Source: Dermanyssus gallinae
Lineage: Eukaryota > Arthropoda > Arachnida > Mesostigmata > Dermanyssidae
Length of the DNA: 64,000 bases
Direction of reading: 5' to 3'
NCBI GenBank assembly: GCA_003439945.1
Contig: QVRM01000307.1
Location: forward strand, 1 to 64,000
The position numbers and the translations under genes are program-made. The notes below the pieces were generated by a model. The model was given only the letters and a program-made list of their open reading frames with translations. It did no database searches and was not told where the DNA came from. Positions 1 through 10,918 of this stretch are shown here, piece after piece; position 1 is the stretch's first letter; each line of letters opens with the position of its first letter.

Positions 1-567
1 GTTTTCCTGCTCGAATGTTGCGCCTCGTTGGTGCGTATCCACTGTGCGTACTTGTGTGTGTATGTTTATAATATATATATATATAAGATATATATTATAT
101 ATATATATTTGTGGTGTGTGAGTTTATTTGTCGTCTCTGATACTAGATATTTCCTCTTCTTTTCTTTCTATTCTTCTCATCATACACTGTTTAGATCAGT
201 TTATTGTTTTTTCTTTACATACAAAATAAAGAGAGGAAAATTCTTTAAAAAACAGAAGCAACAATTAGTGACGGAAGCACAGGAACGACCCTATCTCGCC
301 GCTCACAAAACGCAGGTAATTCGCAGTCGCACAATTCCTGGAGATGTGCTTTGTTGTGAATATTTCGAGTGCACGTTTGCTTCCACCAATACAGTTTCTA
401 GTAAAATCCTAATTGCAGCAGAGCCTGATGGAGAATTTGCGAAGGCCTTAGTAGCATCTCTAGAGGCACCCATTAATTACAGCGAGGTTCTTGTGACTTT
501 TGGTCGAGCAAAAGAGAATAAAATTTTCGGTCCCGACCTCTTCCAAAATGAACACCTCAGACATTCC

Positions 568-783
568 TCATACCTGGCCTATTCTCCTTGCAATCTTAAC
601 AATGCCTAGATGAAGGCCATGTCCCGGAAACATGGCGGGAGTGCATACACAAAAGCATCCCAAAGGAAAAAAGTGATTCAATCCCGGAGGGTCATTGCCA
701 AGAAGAGTTGTATTAATAAGATTTGAGCATCGGCGCTCACAACATGCTTCTTGACATTTTCCATCACCGCCACATAATACCAC
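568..783 (-). CDS. Doubtful small Cys-rich open frame
   Basis: A 71-codon minus-strand frame with nine cysteines in two clusters (CQEACCERRC and GCFCVC). It might be an exon of a small secreted Cys-rich protein, but there is no signal peptide, no matching splice context was found, and the Cys spacing fits no family I can name. It may well be chance. Confidence 0.15.
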   Translation of the reverse strand: MVLCGGDGKCQEACCERRCSNLINTTLLGNDPPGLNHFFPLGCFCVCTPAMFPGHGLHLGIVKIARRIGQV

Positions 784-949
784 AAGAGCAGCATGTATTC
801 CGTAAAATCGGTCATAACAGCATGCAGAATCATTGTCCGAAGTGAAAAACTTCGTAAGTCACGGAAAAAATCTGTATGCCTTATTTGTTAATCTAAAGTC
901 CGCTTTGGCTTGCCAATGCAAGTGTTGGTCCCAATACACTAACTCTAAT

Positions 950-1420
950 CGCCAGCGTTCTTCAAGCAAACTCGATATTAGTGACGACTCGATTTGAGCA
1001 TGAGCTTGTTATCCAGACCACAGGTTATGCTCAGGGTGAAAATCTTAGCTCCCTGCTTTTCTGCTTTTCTAAGCTATCTGCTGCCAATCATTCAAAAAAC
1101 ACGATACCGGCCATCATCAGTCTATACGGCGGCGATATCGTCATATTTAGTCGTGATACGTTGGAGTTGCAGCGAAGAATACGCACCCTGAAGGAGTACT
1201 GCAAAACCAACGGTCTTCAGATTAACGCCGAGAAAACCAAGCCAGCAAATTTAGACCTGAAGGACTGCTTGCTTGTTTCGATCGTTTAAATCTCAGAACT
1301 AGTGCAGTCGAATTGTTAACGCCTTTTGCTACCTTGGAATTAACATTTCACTAAAGGGCACAGCCCTCGGACAACACATTGCTGAACTGACGAGAAAACG
1401 TCTAGTCTCGATATCCAAGT
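950..1420 (+). pseudogene. Reverse-transcriptase remnant of a non-LTR retrotransposon
   Basis: An open stretch at 981-1289 reads AQGENLSSLLFCF, then LYGGDIVIFSRD, then a segment ending in YCKTNGLQINAEKTK. This is the order of RT motifs B (xQGxxLS), C (YxDD, decayed here to YGGD) and D/E (GLxxNxxKTK). Immediately downstream, in another frame, lies a YLGIN-like motif. The catalytic aspartates are lost and the frame is broken, so this is dead. It looks unlike the LINE copies at 42-50 kb; the clade is not determined. Confidence 0.65.
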
Positions 1421-1912
1421 GAAAAGCTCCAACAGTTACCTCCGAGCACACTAAACGCCCTATTTGACCTGAAAGTTGACATGGCAAGCACCAGTACAAA
1501 CTTAACCGAACATCTTGTGAGCCGCTATCACTTCATAGATTCCATCATAAACTCTGCCACCGTAAAGGCTGTAGGTGCCCTTGTTTTTCTTACGCACTTA
1601 GCTTAATGCCATGTTATTACTTAGAAGTATATATACATGCATACCATACATATTGTGCAATAAATAAATGATAATGATTTTTACATACAACAACCTTAGC
1701 CTCACAACCATTCGATACCACTGAGATTAGCGCGTTCGAGGACCAACACAGACTTGAACAAACAGACGCCGATCTGGACTCTCCGCAGAACCAACGCAAA
1801 ACCCATCCCTTGCTCCGAATTTATTCACGAACAGAATCAAACATGGAAAGATAGCTTTTGAACTCTAACTGGACAATGCTTTAATGAAAACACGCCTATA
1901 TATATATAGAAA

Positions 1913-1981
1913 TATAGAAAATATTGTGATGATTTATTAATCATTTACAATACGTTTGCACACTCGGCAGTGCTCGCCTTA
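1913..1981 (+). repeat. Left arm of perfect 69-bp inverted repeat
   Basis: Runs from TATAGAAAATATTG to GCTCGCCTTA and is the exact reverse complement of 2565-2633. It is the inverted copy of the LINE 3' tail. Confidence 0.95.
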
Positions 1982-2564
1982 TATATTGTAGGCACGGGTG
2001 TCATGCGCCTGAGACGTTGGCTCATGTCGCTAGATGTGCGATACAACACATAACAAACCATAAAGAGGACATGACGACGCCTGTGATCGCGTGGCGCATC
2101 TTCTCCGCGAAAGGGGTCATGAGATGGTTCGTGAGCGAGTATTCCGTCAACCGGGCGCACCGGGTCTAAAGCCCGACCTCGTAATAACAACACCTACCGA
2201 GGTCTGGGTTTTAGATGCCGAGGTTTGCGGCCCGAACCGGGACCTGGCAAAAGCGCGGCAGGACAAGATCACCAAATATGACGTCGAGTTCCTAAGAGCG
2301 GCGCTCCCCGAACCGCAAAAACCTCGCAGATTCGGATCCATCACTATCTCTATGAGTGGTATATGGGACTCCGAATCTGCGACAACGCTCTTGGAGTTCG
2401 GCGTCACGAAGAGGAATCTTATGGATCTCACCGTTTTAACTTTGCAAGGAACTTTTAGAATATACCGCTCGCACCGGGTCCATAAGAGCGGGGGCTACCA
2501 TCAAGCAAAGACACGGACAACTGATTCTTAACTTCACGTGACACCTTTTTACCACCATTTTTAT

Positions 2565-2626
2565 TAAGGCGAGCACTGCCGAGTGTGCAAACGTATTGTA
2601 AATGATTAATAAATCATCACAATATT

Positions 2627-2633
<7 letters not shown>
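2565..2633 (-). repeat. Right arm of perfect 69-bp inverted repeat (LINE 3' tail)
   Basis: Runs from TAAGGCGAGCACTG to CAATATTTTCTATA, lies directly downstream of the endonuclease frame, and is followed by (TA)n to about 2660. Confidence 0.95.
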
Positions 2634-2660
<27 letters not shown>

Positions 2661-2664
<4 letters not shown>

Positions 2665-5600
2665 ACAAATGTGATTTCGCCGAGATCATGATACTAAAGT
2701 TCATTGTGAATAGCATAGACCCGTATATCTTAGAACTTGAAGTGCCAAAGCCAACTTCGCCTAAACAGTTATGCAAAACTTACTTTGACAATGTGTATCC
2801 GTGTGTGAGGACTGCCACTGATAAAAAAAAACAATAATAAAATTGAACATGTGAACATCTGTGCGTAGTCGGCGGGATTGCGGCCCTTAAGTGTCACACA
2901 AATGTGTGTGGCCCAACCTATTTAAAGCAAACCAAACAGTCTCTGATCGCTCTGTAGCAGCGCAATTAGAAAGCGTACATGATTCGCCAAACTTGTGAAA
3001 AATGCGCCAGTTTTTGTTTCCTGGTAAGACTTTACATGTTTTAGTGGACACTTTCTTTAAGGTAAGCAGTACGACAGTAAACCTTTGCACGTTAGACGCT
3101 CAACAAAGAGCAAAGAAGATTTGATATTATATTGATCTGCCGTTAATTTAGCTTTAATTAGCTGGAAAGTTTCGAGAAATGAGCACAGTGGTTACCTACG
3201 CTTATTGTTTGCGCAGTTTTATGGAGTGAAGCATTCGTGGAACCTATGAACCTATATGAATAGAGCATAAACATTACGTAGCGGCGATTTTCGCTGCTCG
3301 TGCTACAACTACTAATACAGTTATCCTTTTCACAGATAATGATTTAATATTTATCCGATGCAAATGAGCAAAATACCTAGTTCTTTATAAGTGCTCGATT
3401 GTGAAGAGGCTGAATTTACACTATGGTGATCGCCGCATATTGGTACACACAACGCAAACCGCACCTCCGAAAGAGCCTAGTCCACAGAACGCTTCAACAA
3501 ATAATAATGATGATAATAATTATTATTCTTATTTGTTGTTATTATAAATGTCAACGTTCCATATCGACTGCTTTCAAATTGAATTGAATTGTGTCAATTG
3601 AGCACGTGAACAAATGCCCATTTTTGGCATATTATCCCTCAACTACTGATGGCGTCTTTTTCATTGAGCTGCTTCTCTTTGTCGAGTTCTCACTTTCCCG
3701 CTGTTTAACTCTGTTCCGCCTCCGACAGTTACTCTGTGTCATTTCGAGTGGGCCGAACGACATAAAGAGCATCAACAATAATACCAGCAACAACAGCAGC
3801 AACAACAACAACAGCAACAACAACAGCAACAGCAACAACGACAACAACAATTGTCTCAACACTTTTTAGCGGATAGCTTTCCTTTCTTCCCCCCCCCCCC
3901 AAAAATGCTAATGCGTAATACCGCCCATCTACTCCTGGCTTTCAAACCGGGGCGAGTAGTAGTAGGGAGCAATAATACTATGCAAACAGTCAACGGTTAA
4001 AATGAAGGCGGGCTTAACCTGCTTTTCGTATAGCGTTCAGTCTCTCAAGCAAGCTTACCGTAGCAGCATAGTATGTTAAAGCTGCTTAAAGAATAGTCCG
4101 AGAAATCTCTATGCAAATTCATAGGCAGTTCAGAAACCGTGCGACCAGCACCAGAGGCCCTAGAGCCTGTAAGGGGCTGTGACAAAGCTAAAAATTGTGA
4201 AACCCCCGGGACGCCGTAATGATAGGATATGTGCTCCCGAAGAGTTGCTAACGGCTTATGAACGTTGTTCTTCCAACCTAAAGTCGGCCGTTATCAAGCA
4301 CAAGCCGTAGCTGCTTATTATTCGCGTATTGTAAACAACGTGTATCAAGTTATCTCGATCAGGACTTATTCAAGAATATTCTAGCAGGGCCTATGCTAGC
4401 TCCTACTACCTCCTGTACCCCGCAATGCTGCGTTTCTTCGCGCTAACTGGTGGAAATTTAACGTGGACTTCTCCGTCGTACTGACAACGTGTCGGCAAAA
4501 CGCAGAGTTTTCAGAGCTGTCACAGACAGGTAGAACGCCATCGCGCCTATATGTATTCGTACACGCTTTTAGACAAATTGGTGAAGAAAACCGTTTCACA
4601 TAGAGTTTTAGCTACGTCAGACACAGTTAACGATGCGGCCAGCAAAAATAAAGTTAGAAGAATTGTGAGGTAAACCTAAAACTGTACAGTAATACACGAA
4701 ACACTTTAATGTCTTTGACGGTGTAACATCTCGCATAATCGTCGTGGATCAGCCATGCCCAGTAATGGCGTCGCTGGGCACTATTGTCACAACAACTTGG
4801 CATAGGTTTATGTGTGAGTTTTCAAGAAGCTGGCCCTGCCCAGCAGGCTCAGTCGTGTGGCAGAAAACGTATGGCACCAGTTCACACCTGTAGATCTAAA
4901 GTCTGGTGCCACAAGCCCGATAAACCCTACGGAGCGACTCGCCATTGTGTGTTTAATTAACCGTGTTGTGTGTGTCAGACTGACGCATCTTACCACATGC
5001 TTGAAAATCGTGGGCGTAATTGTACCCTGTCACAGGTACAGGTATGCGTGCCTACCTGTCAAGGCGTTGCAACGAGAGTCGACACTACATATGTCGATAT
5101 ATGCACTGCTTATATAGGACAAAAATTATATTACCGATCCAGGAGGAGGAAGAGGGGGATAGCGTTGAGCAATGCACATACATGCTTGGGCAATCAACGG
5201 TATGCTGTACGAACGAATGTCATGAATACCAACTTTATCTACCCATTGCTGCTATATCTAAAGGACGTGTACTTAGCAAGTGTTTGATTAAGCTGGCCTA
5301 CCTATACGTACTCTGAGATATATCTTCTACATATAGAGCAAACCATTAACGTCACGCTTCACCCGTGTGAGTTCTTTTAATACGAGGCAGTAACCCTGTC
5401 CGAGGTGCACATATTCAAGGCAGAGTAACGGCTAGAAAGCTCGTCGCATTGCACGTTCACCAAGTTGCCGCGGCACTATTTGTAGAAGCAGTTAATTCCT
5501 AAAGACAAGGCGATGTCGGGAATGGTGTCATGCCCGTTCCACAGCTTTCAACAGATTGAAATATATGAAGACACATTTATATTAGCGGAGACGTCCGCTG

Positions 5601-5789
5601 TGGATACCTATTAGTATTGACGAAATATTGCTTTATAAGTACAAGGCAAACATAGTCAGTCCTTGCGTAGCTCGTATTGTGAATAGTCCGTAAAAATGTT
5701 CACCTCGATGGCCCTTTTGGCAATTCCCTCAAAGCAATTCAGGGGATTACTGTTATATGGGTTTCTCGAAACAGACACCATGTGGCGAC
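2661..5789. other. No recognised gene; simple repeats only
   Basis: Includes a CAA/CAG-rich tract (about 3772-3850) and a poly-C run (about 3890-3900). The open frames here have no recognisable domain. Confidence 0.6.
3772..3850. repeat. (CAA)n/(CAG)n-rich microsatellite
   Basis: Imperfect AAC/AGC trinucleotide run; both strands give spurious Asn/Ser or polyLeu frames. Confidence 0.9.
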
Positions 5790-6022
5790 CCAATTCGCCG
5801 TAATTTGGCTGGATATCACCACGTCGTCTGTTCAGCAAGCGGCTACCGCTCACCTGAAGCACCTTGTATATGTGCTCGTTGTGGAGCTTACTACCGTCAG
5901 TACCATGCGGCAGTTGGTCCGCAAGCACCTTATCTCCATAGTGTAGGTTAAGGACTCTGACTAATTGTAACTAATTGTCTATTTACCTATTAAACGTAAT
6001 TAAATAAATGATGATGATAATG
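5790..6022 (+). mobile_element. LINE 3' fragment with C-terminal Cys/His motif and (ATG)n tail
   Basis: Encodes GYHHVVCSASGYRS, then CICARCGAYYRQYHAAV. These align with HHLVCSNTSFHKEY, CVCRLC and FYESACLAL near 43.6 kb, the C-terminus of the window's main LINE family. It ends with AAATAAATGATGATGATAATG, a microsatellite-type 3' tail. Only about 230 bp remain. Confidence 0.6.
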
Positions 6023-6158
6023 TTTGATGGGTTTCAGTAAGGCACATCCTTTTGTTGAAATTGTTCGAAAGTAGCGTGCGAAGGAAAGCATTCCTGTACA
6101 GCGCGCATAAAAAAAACATTTATTACTGTACTTTAAAAGCTACTTGTAGTAGGGAGGC

Positions 6159-6232
6159 GTCGAGCCGGTGGCGTGGTGCATTCGCTTGCGCCTCGCGACC
6201 GGAGGAGACACACAGATGCGCGGGTTAAGATC
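6159..6232 (+). mobile_element. SINE head fragment (copy 1)
   Basis: GTCGAGCCGGTGGCGTGGTG... with the core CCTCGCGACCGGAGGAGACA and a decayed B-box (GCGGGTTAAGATC). It matches the head of the SINE at 6385 and is truncated at a (TA)-rich stretch. Confidence 0.7.
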
Positions 6233-6384
6233 ATATATATAATAACATAAATTAAAGACGTATAAAATTTAAGCAGATAAATATATAATTTATTTATGCA
6301 TTAATGAATTGTGGTTGTGCGTTTGCTAGTCCGTTGACCTTGCCGATCTGTCCATTTACCTCTCTTCAGGTAGACACATGCCCC

Positions 6385-6560
6385 GTCGAGCCCGGTGACG
6401 TGGTGGCTTAAGTGCGCCTCGCAACCGGAGGAGACACATAGCAGGTGCGCGGGTTCGAGCCCCACCGTTGCACATTTGTTTTCATGGCGGTCCGTCTATG
6501 AAGCAATGCAAAAAGCAGTCCCGTGGACCTTAAATCCTGGCTGAAGGTTATTGCGGCGGG
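6385..6560 (+). mobile_element. tRNA-derived SINE (copy 2, best head)
   Basis: The head GTCGAGCCCGGTGACGTGG has an A-box-like segment and an intact Pol III B-box, GGGTTCGAGCCCC, about 85 bases in. A shared body follows (GTCCGTCTATGAAGCAATGC and onward), matching the minus-strand copy near 32 kb. The 3' limit is set where similarity fades, after CTGGCTGAAGGT. Any internal Pol III transcription is inferred from the boxes. Confidence 0.75.
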
Positions 6561-7076
6561 AAGGCAGGGTGACAAAGTTAGAGCCCTATATTTCACGCTT
6601 TATAAGGCCAGAACTGACACTATATGGCGAGTAATTAAAAAAGACCCGACGAATTGCATACCTCTTTGGCGCTTTATGCCCAATTTCTGGTCTCTAACTT
6701 TGCCAGGATCCCGCGTGCCTGATCACGTCAATGCAAGTGTTTATACGTTTACACTTAAAAACAATAGATAATAATAACTTGGAAATGATTCACGGTGGCA
6801 TGTTTAGTTATATATCGTACGTCTGCCGCAAACAAGTAAATACTAAAATCGCGGAGTAGGAAATTTGATTTGTTAGTACCAAAGCGTTACAACAGGTACG
6901 TCCTAATTTACTATAGGGTTTTCCTAGCGCCTAGTTGTAAATGACGTATGTTGTTAGCATCTGAAAAGGCATGTATATATTCTTATAGGACACTTAAACC
7001 GTCAATAATTTGTTTCCACTCTAGCTGAAAGTAAAAATTGACTTTATGAAACAACAATTGCGTGTTGTTTTGCCTG

Positions 7077-7100
7077 TAACGACAAACGTTACGAATAAAC
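7077..7100. repeat. Collapsed relative of the 13.4-kb hairpin
   Basis: GTAACGACAAAC followed directly by GTTACGAATAAA. These are the same two half-motifs found on opposite arms of the hairpin at 13414-13487. Confidence 0.5.
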
Positions 7101-8184
7101 GCTCAGTTTCTACTGTAGTGTATTTTCATAGAGCTAAGAGACCAGCCGATAGTTGATTCAACACTGCAATTTATTTACAGTAAAACGAACATGCCGTTTG
7201 TTCATCACACTTTGTAGTTGGATTGTTACCATATAAAACGCGTATTTACAACCACATTGGCAATATATGGGAAAATGCACCGTTAAATGTACAAAGTCAC
7301 GTTTTTGCACGTTCATACACACAAACACACGCAGATACACCCAAGGCTGACGCTGAGCAGAGCGGACCAAGAGTGGTAAATCAATAGAGGGTGTACGAGG
7401 GCTGAGAGAGTAGGGAATAAGCGGCATTTTTCCATTCCTATTTAACTATTCGCGTAATCACAGTATCAGGCTTCTGCGGGCCTGGCGCGTGTTCTTGGCG
7501 CAATTGTTACCGTGACTGCAAAGCAAGAAGAAATCTACTTATCTCGTTGTTGACTTCGGAGACAAAAAGCGAAGTGGTCAGGCTTGTTTGTCTGTCTGTC
7601 TTGTTTGCTATCGTTGAAGAACGTCTAGTATTGTTGCTGTCATTAGTAGTATTAGTCGGACGAGGACAACATCTCGTCTGGAATGTATGCACGTACATTC
7701 ATCAGCCTCATATATAAGGCAGCATTTCATTTGGCTTGTTTTCAACTCGTCGAACTCCATGATGTAATCATTGTTGTCGTTGAGAGCTGCTGAAATTTAG
7801 CTAAAATTCCGAAAATTTAGAACTGCGTACTTGTTCTTCGCTTTTACAATGTTGGCATGAACAACAAACGGTTGATCACTAATATTCGTACGCAAATTGC
7901 TTCAATACTGGCTTTGCGTGTTGGTTTGGGCCTGGATTTCACTATCTAGATTAATGCCTTGAGAAGCAAACGAAATCTCGGTGAAAAATTAAAATGAATA
8001 CAAATAAAAGTGTTTGTTCGCCTTCCTTTGTTATATCGTTTACAAGTTTATATATTTATATACATACACGTGGAACGCATATATTACACAGCTGGCATAA
8101 CGGTAATTGGGATAGTGTTTAGGTAAATACATGATCTTAAAAAGCAACGTTATTTATTTAAAAAGGGTCTTGCCTAGAAGGCCC

Positions 8185-8189
<5 letters not shown>

Positions 8190-8262
<73 letters not shown>
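8190..8262. repeat. (TA)n microsatellite
   Basis: Nearly pure TA run of about 70 bp. Confidence 0.95.
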
Positions 8263-8774
8263 CAACGAAAGCTAAGCGTTTTGCGGTGAATGGCTCAGCC
8301 CAGATGCGCAGGTGATCCCTCGGATAAAAGAACAGATATTGGAGTTAGCCTTGGGGAGCTGTACAAACAGGAAATATGGATTAATGTGAGTAAACAAAAT
8401 AGTTACCTTGGTCATTTCCCGACACCGTCATTGTCGTGCTGTTGGGTCATTGACGCCTATCTTGTTTGATGGTATTTAAACTCTAACACATACACACACA
8501 AATTTCTAGGAATTCGAGACCTTGCAACGCTATGCACGCCGTCCTCTCTTGTTCCAGTTTCATTTCCAGTGTTTCGCGTTGCCACTTAACTACGCTGAAC
8601 ACTTAAGGCTGAGAAAGCCCTCTTGGGCAAAAGAACGAATTCCAAGTGCTAAATAATTAGTTGTGCAGAATTCTCTGTTGACGTCCCGTTTACTAGTCTG
8701 ACTAAATGCTGAATATAGAACGCTAACCGTGGCGCCAGCACAATTACTGACGCATGCTATATATATATATATAA

Positions 8775-9290
8775 ACAGGGTCTTCCACAATCGTATGAAC
8801 TCATTTAAGGTCTTGATATGGTTGTCGCAAAAGCTTAGTTATTCGGCAACTACGTAACTCAGCACCATCACTTTGGTACGATGGCCACTAAGTTTGCTAT
8901 TATTAAGATTCAAACTGGCCCGCGTCAGTTTGATTATTGAGAATGATCTTTTGGCCATAAATTTTCGGTCGTAATGAAAAAAAATTACAGTTCTGCACGT
9001 GATTGCTTTAACGTAAGACATAACAACAACTTTTTATGACTTTGCTTAATCTGGATATTTGCCTTTTGCTAGCCTGTGTCGGTGTCATTCAGAATTGTCC
9101 GCCGAACACGCCGGTATGATTGGTTTCTTCTTGCGTTAACTGGTTCTCCTGCAAATGCAGACTTTGCAGAAAATAAGCTGAATAACTACTTTATAAATTT
9201 TATCCTTACTCTTGAGCAAGACGTTCCCGCCTCTCCTACCACTGGGAAACGTTATTTTCTTGGCGAGTTCTACCAAAGCTTAAAATAAGC
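8775..9290. mobile_element. Degenerate foldback-element copy (one arm)
   Basis: Begins with CAGGGTCTTCC just after ATATATAAA, a decayed terminal motif. From about 8823 it follows the right arm of the intact element at 16693-17178: GTCGCAAAAGCTTAGTTA, GGCAACTACGTAAC, CACCATCACTTTGGTACGA, ACTGGTTCTCCTGCAAA. It ends GCGAGTTCTACCAAAGCTTA. The opposite arm is missing. Confidence 0.75.
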
Positions 9291-10572
9291 ACATACGGTT
9301 GTGGAAGAGTCTATATGGGAGAATTTTGAAAAATTTCTATCGTGCAGTTGCCTTCCTCTGGCCGATGGACCGATAGATTTAATCATGTGCTTGTTGAGTC
9401 GCGCATCGTCGAGTCCGCGAATCGTAGTGGCTAGTTATTTTCAGTTTCTACTTTTCTGTTACTACAACCGCAGCCTGATGAGTACCGCGCATAGTTAGGA
9501 GTACCATAACCGTTGTCTCATTGTTGTTTGGTTTGATGCGTACTGCATTGGCGGGTATCTCGTCGAAGTGAAGTTGTGCCACCACCATATATGCCGTAGG
9601 ACATTCTTGGTTGAGTCGGCCGTAGGCCACAAGCACCCGGACTCCGCAGGCCATCGGCACAGGCACAGCTTTCGGCGCTATCATTTTGTATTGAAGATTT
9701 TTATACCTCTCTCGCTCTTCCTCGCATCCTCTGTCTCTCTCTCTCTCTCTCTTAACAGCCGGGCATTGGCCACGTTCTATTACTATGACTGCTACTACTA
9801 CTACTACTACTACCATCCGGAACGCATTCGCAAATATAAACTCTTTACATACGAGCCAACACATACGGTCTATAAACGTGCTTAGTTTTCATTCTTCATC
9901 GTTCTCTGTACAGCGGGAGCTGGCAGTGCTAAACGAGTCCCTTCCGGCGTTACGAACTGTTCGGAGGCTACGCGCCTCGAGACCAGCGGGCCGAAAAAGC
10001 GCATGCCGCCATTCTTTTCTTACATTATCGTCATCGTCGTTTGTTGAGCTGATTTGATTTTCACACACAAAGCGTGCTCGCAACGCGTTACAACACCAGC
10101 AGCATTTGCGTAAATGACGTGACAGACTCGTAAGTCATCTGGACTGGAGTACAGATGAGATCTGTCTCTGTCTTTGACAAGTAATCAGTTCTAGAGTGTA
10201 ACGTGTGTTCGCATGTGGCGCTGACTGCAACGTCGGCGACCGACCGGCCCGTTGCGTCAACGAGACGGTCTTAAGCGCTAGCTTAAGCTTAATTTGCCAC
10301 CGGTTGTGCAACTGTGTAACGCTGCCTAACACAGCAGACAGATCGACAGTTCCTGCTCTTCCTGGTGCTTCGTACTGGACCGCTTTAAAAAAAGAGGCGG
10401 CATCAGTAGCGTTGTCGCGTCGTTGCAACCCAGGGGTTTCGGTGGCATGTTGTTCCAGCAACCAACCGACAAATAACAGACAATAGGAAACTGGCTTGGA
10501 AAACATCACTTTGCGACAATCTGCACTGCTAGGTGCGGAGGGTGTGCGGAATTGTGTGGGTGTCTCGGATTT
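9291..10572. other. Downstream flank / possible 3' UTR of the receptor gene
   Basis: It follows the TGA on the minus strand. No convincing AATAAA was found close to the stop; ATTAAA occurs on the minus strand at 9383-9378. It also contains small CT and ACT microsatellites near 9730 and 9790. No other gene was recognised. Confidence 0.4.
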
Positions 10573-10918
10573 TCAGGGAACGACGTCGTTCGCGTAGATC
10601 ACCTCGTCGTCTCGGTACATGGCGGGCACACCGCTGTTTGGTTTGAACGATGAGGTGCTTCCCGCTGTGCTGCCGTTTGCCGCATTGCGCGACTCGGCAG
10701 TGCTCGGTGTCCGCGCGCCCGACCGTTGCGTCTGAGGCTTTCGGGCTGAGGTTAAGGCTTCCCGGGAGCTCGTCACGTCGCCGCCTCGAGACCCGCTTGA
10801 CGATGACGACGACGACGATTCAAACTTTGAGTAGAGGTCGGCCAACGTACGCGTGGCCTGCGAAAGGGTCACACGATCTCCGGGGCACAGACACCAGCAG
10901 CGGCACATCAATGAGTAT
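10573..10918 (-). CDS. drl: Exon 6: C-lobe end of the pseudokinase and Ser-rich tail
   Basis: Residues 781-895. The acceptor is CTCTTCAG before ATACTCATTG. The peptide opens with [20 protein letters not shown], which aligns with the last helices of kinase domains (conserved Trp, then a Pro-x-x-Arg-like segment). A Ser-rich tail follows, and the protein ends [10 protein letters not shown] before a TGA at 10575-10573. The frame needs two bases from exon 5, which determines the non-canonical donor described in the findings. Confidence 0.9.

Larger units (their letters stand above)
1913..2633 (+). mobile_element. 5'-truncated RLE-type (R2/R4-like) LINE end bounded by 69-bp inverted repeats
   Basis: The plus-strand frame (about 2060-2531) reads AHLLRERGHEMVRERVFRQP, then KPDLVITTPTEVWVLDAEV. 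This is the layout of the restriction-like endonuclease at the C-terminus of R2/R4-type LINEs (KPD, then a D or E in a hydrophobic strand). The 3' tail, AT-rich and ending AATAAATCATCACAAT, is present at the right end, and a perfect 69-bp inverted copy forms the left end. Both sides abut (TA)n. The first part of the endonuclease, the RT and the zinc fingers are missing. Confidence 0.7.
6576..8774. other. No recognised gene; AT-rich, (TA)n tract at 8190-8262
   Basis: Contains a 24-bp palindrome-like relic at 7077-7100, related to the hairpin at 13414-13487, and a long (TA)n microsatellite. Nothing else is supported. Confidence 0.6.
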
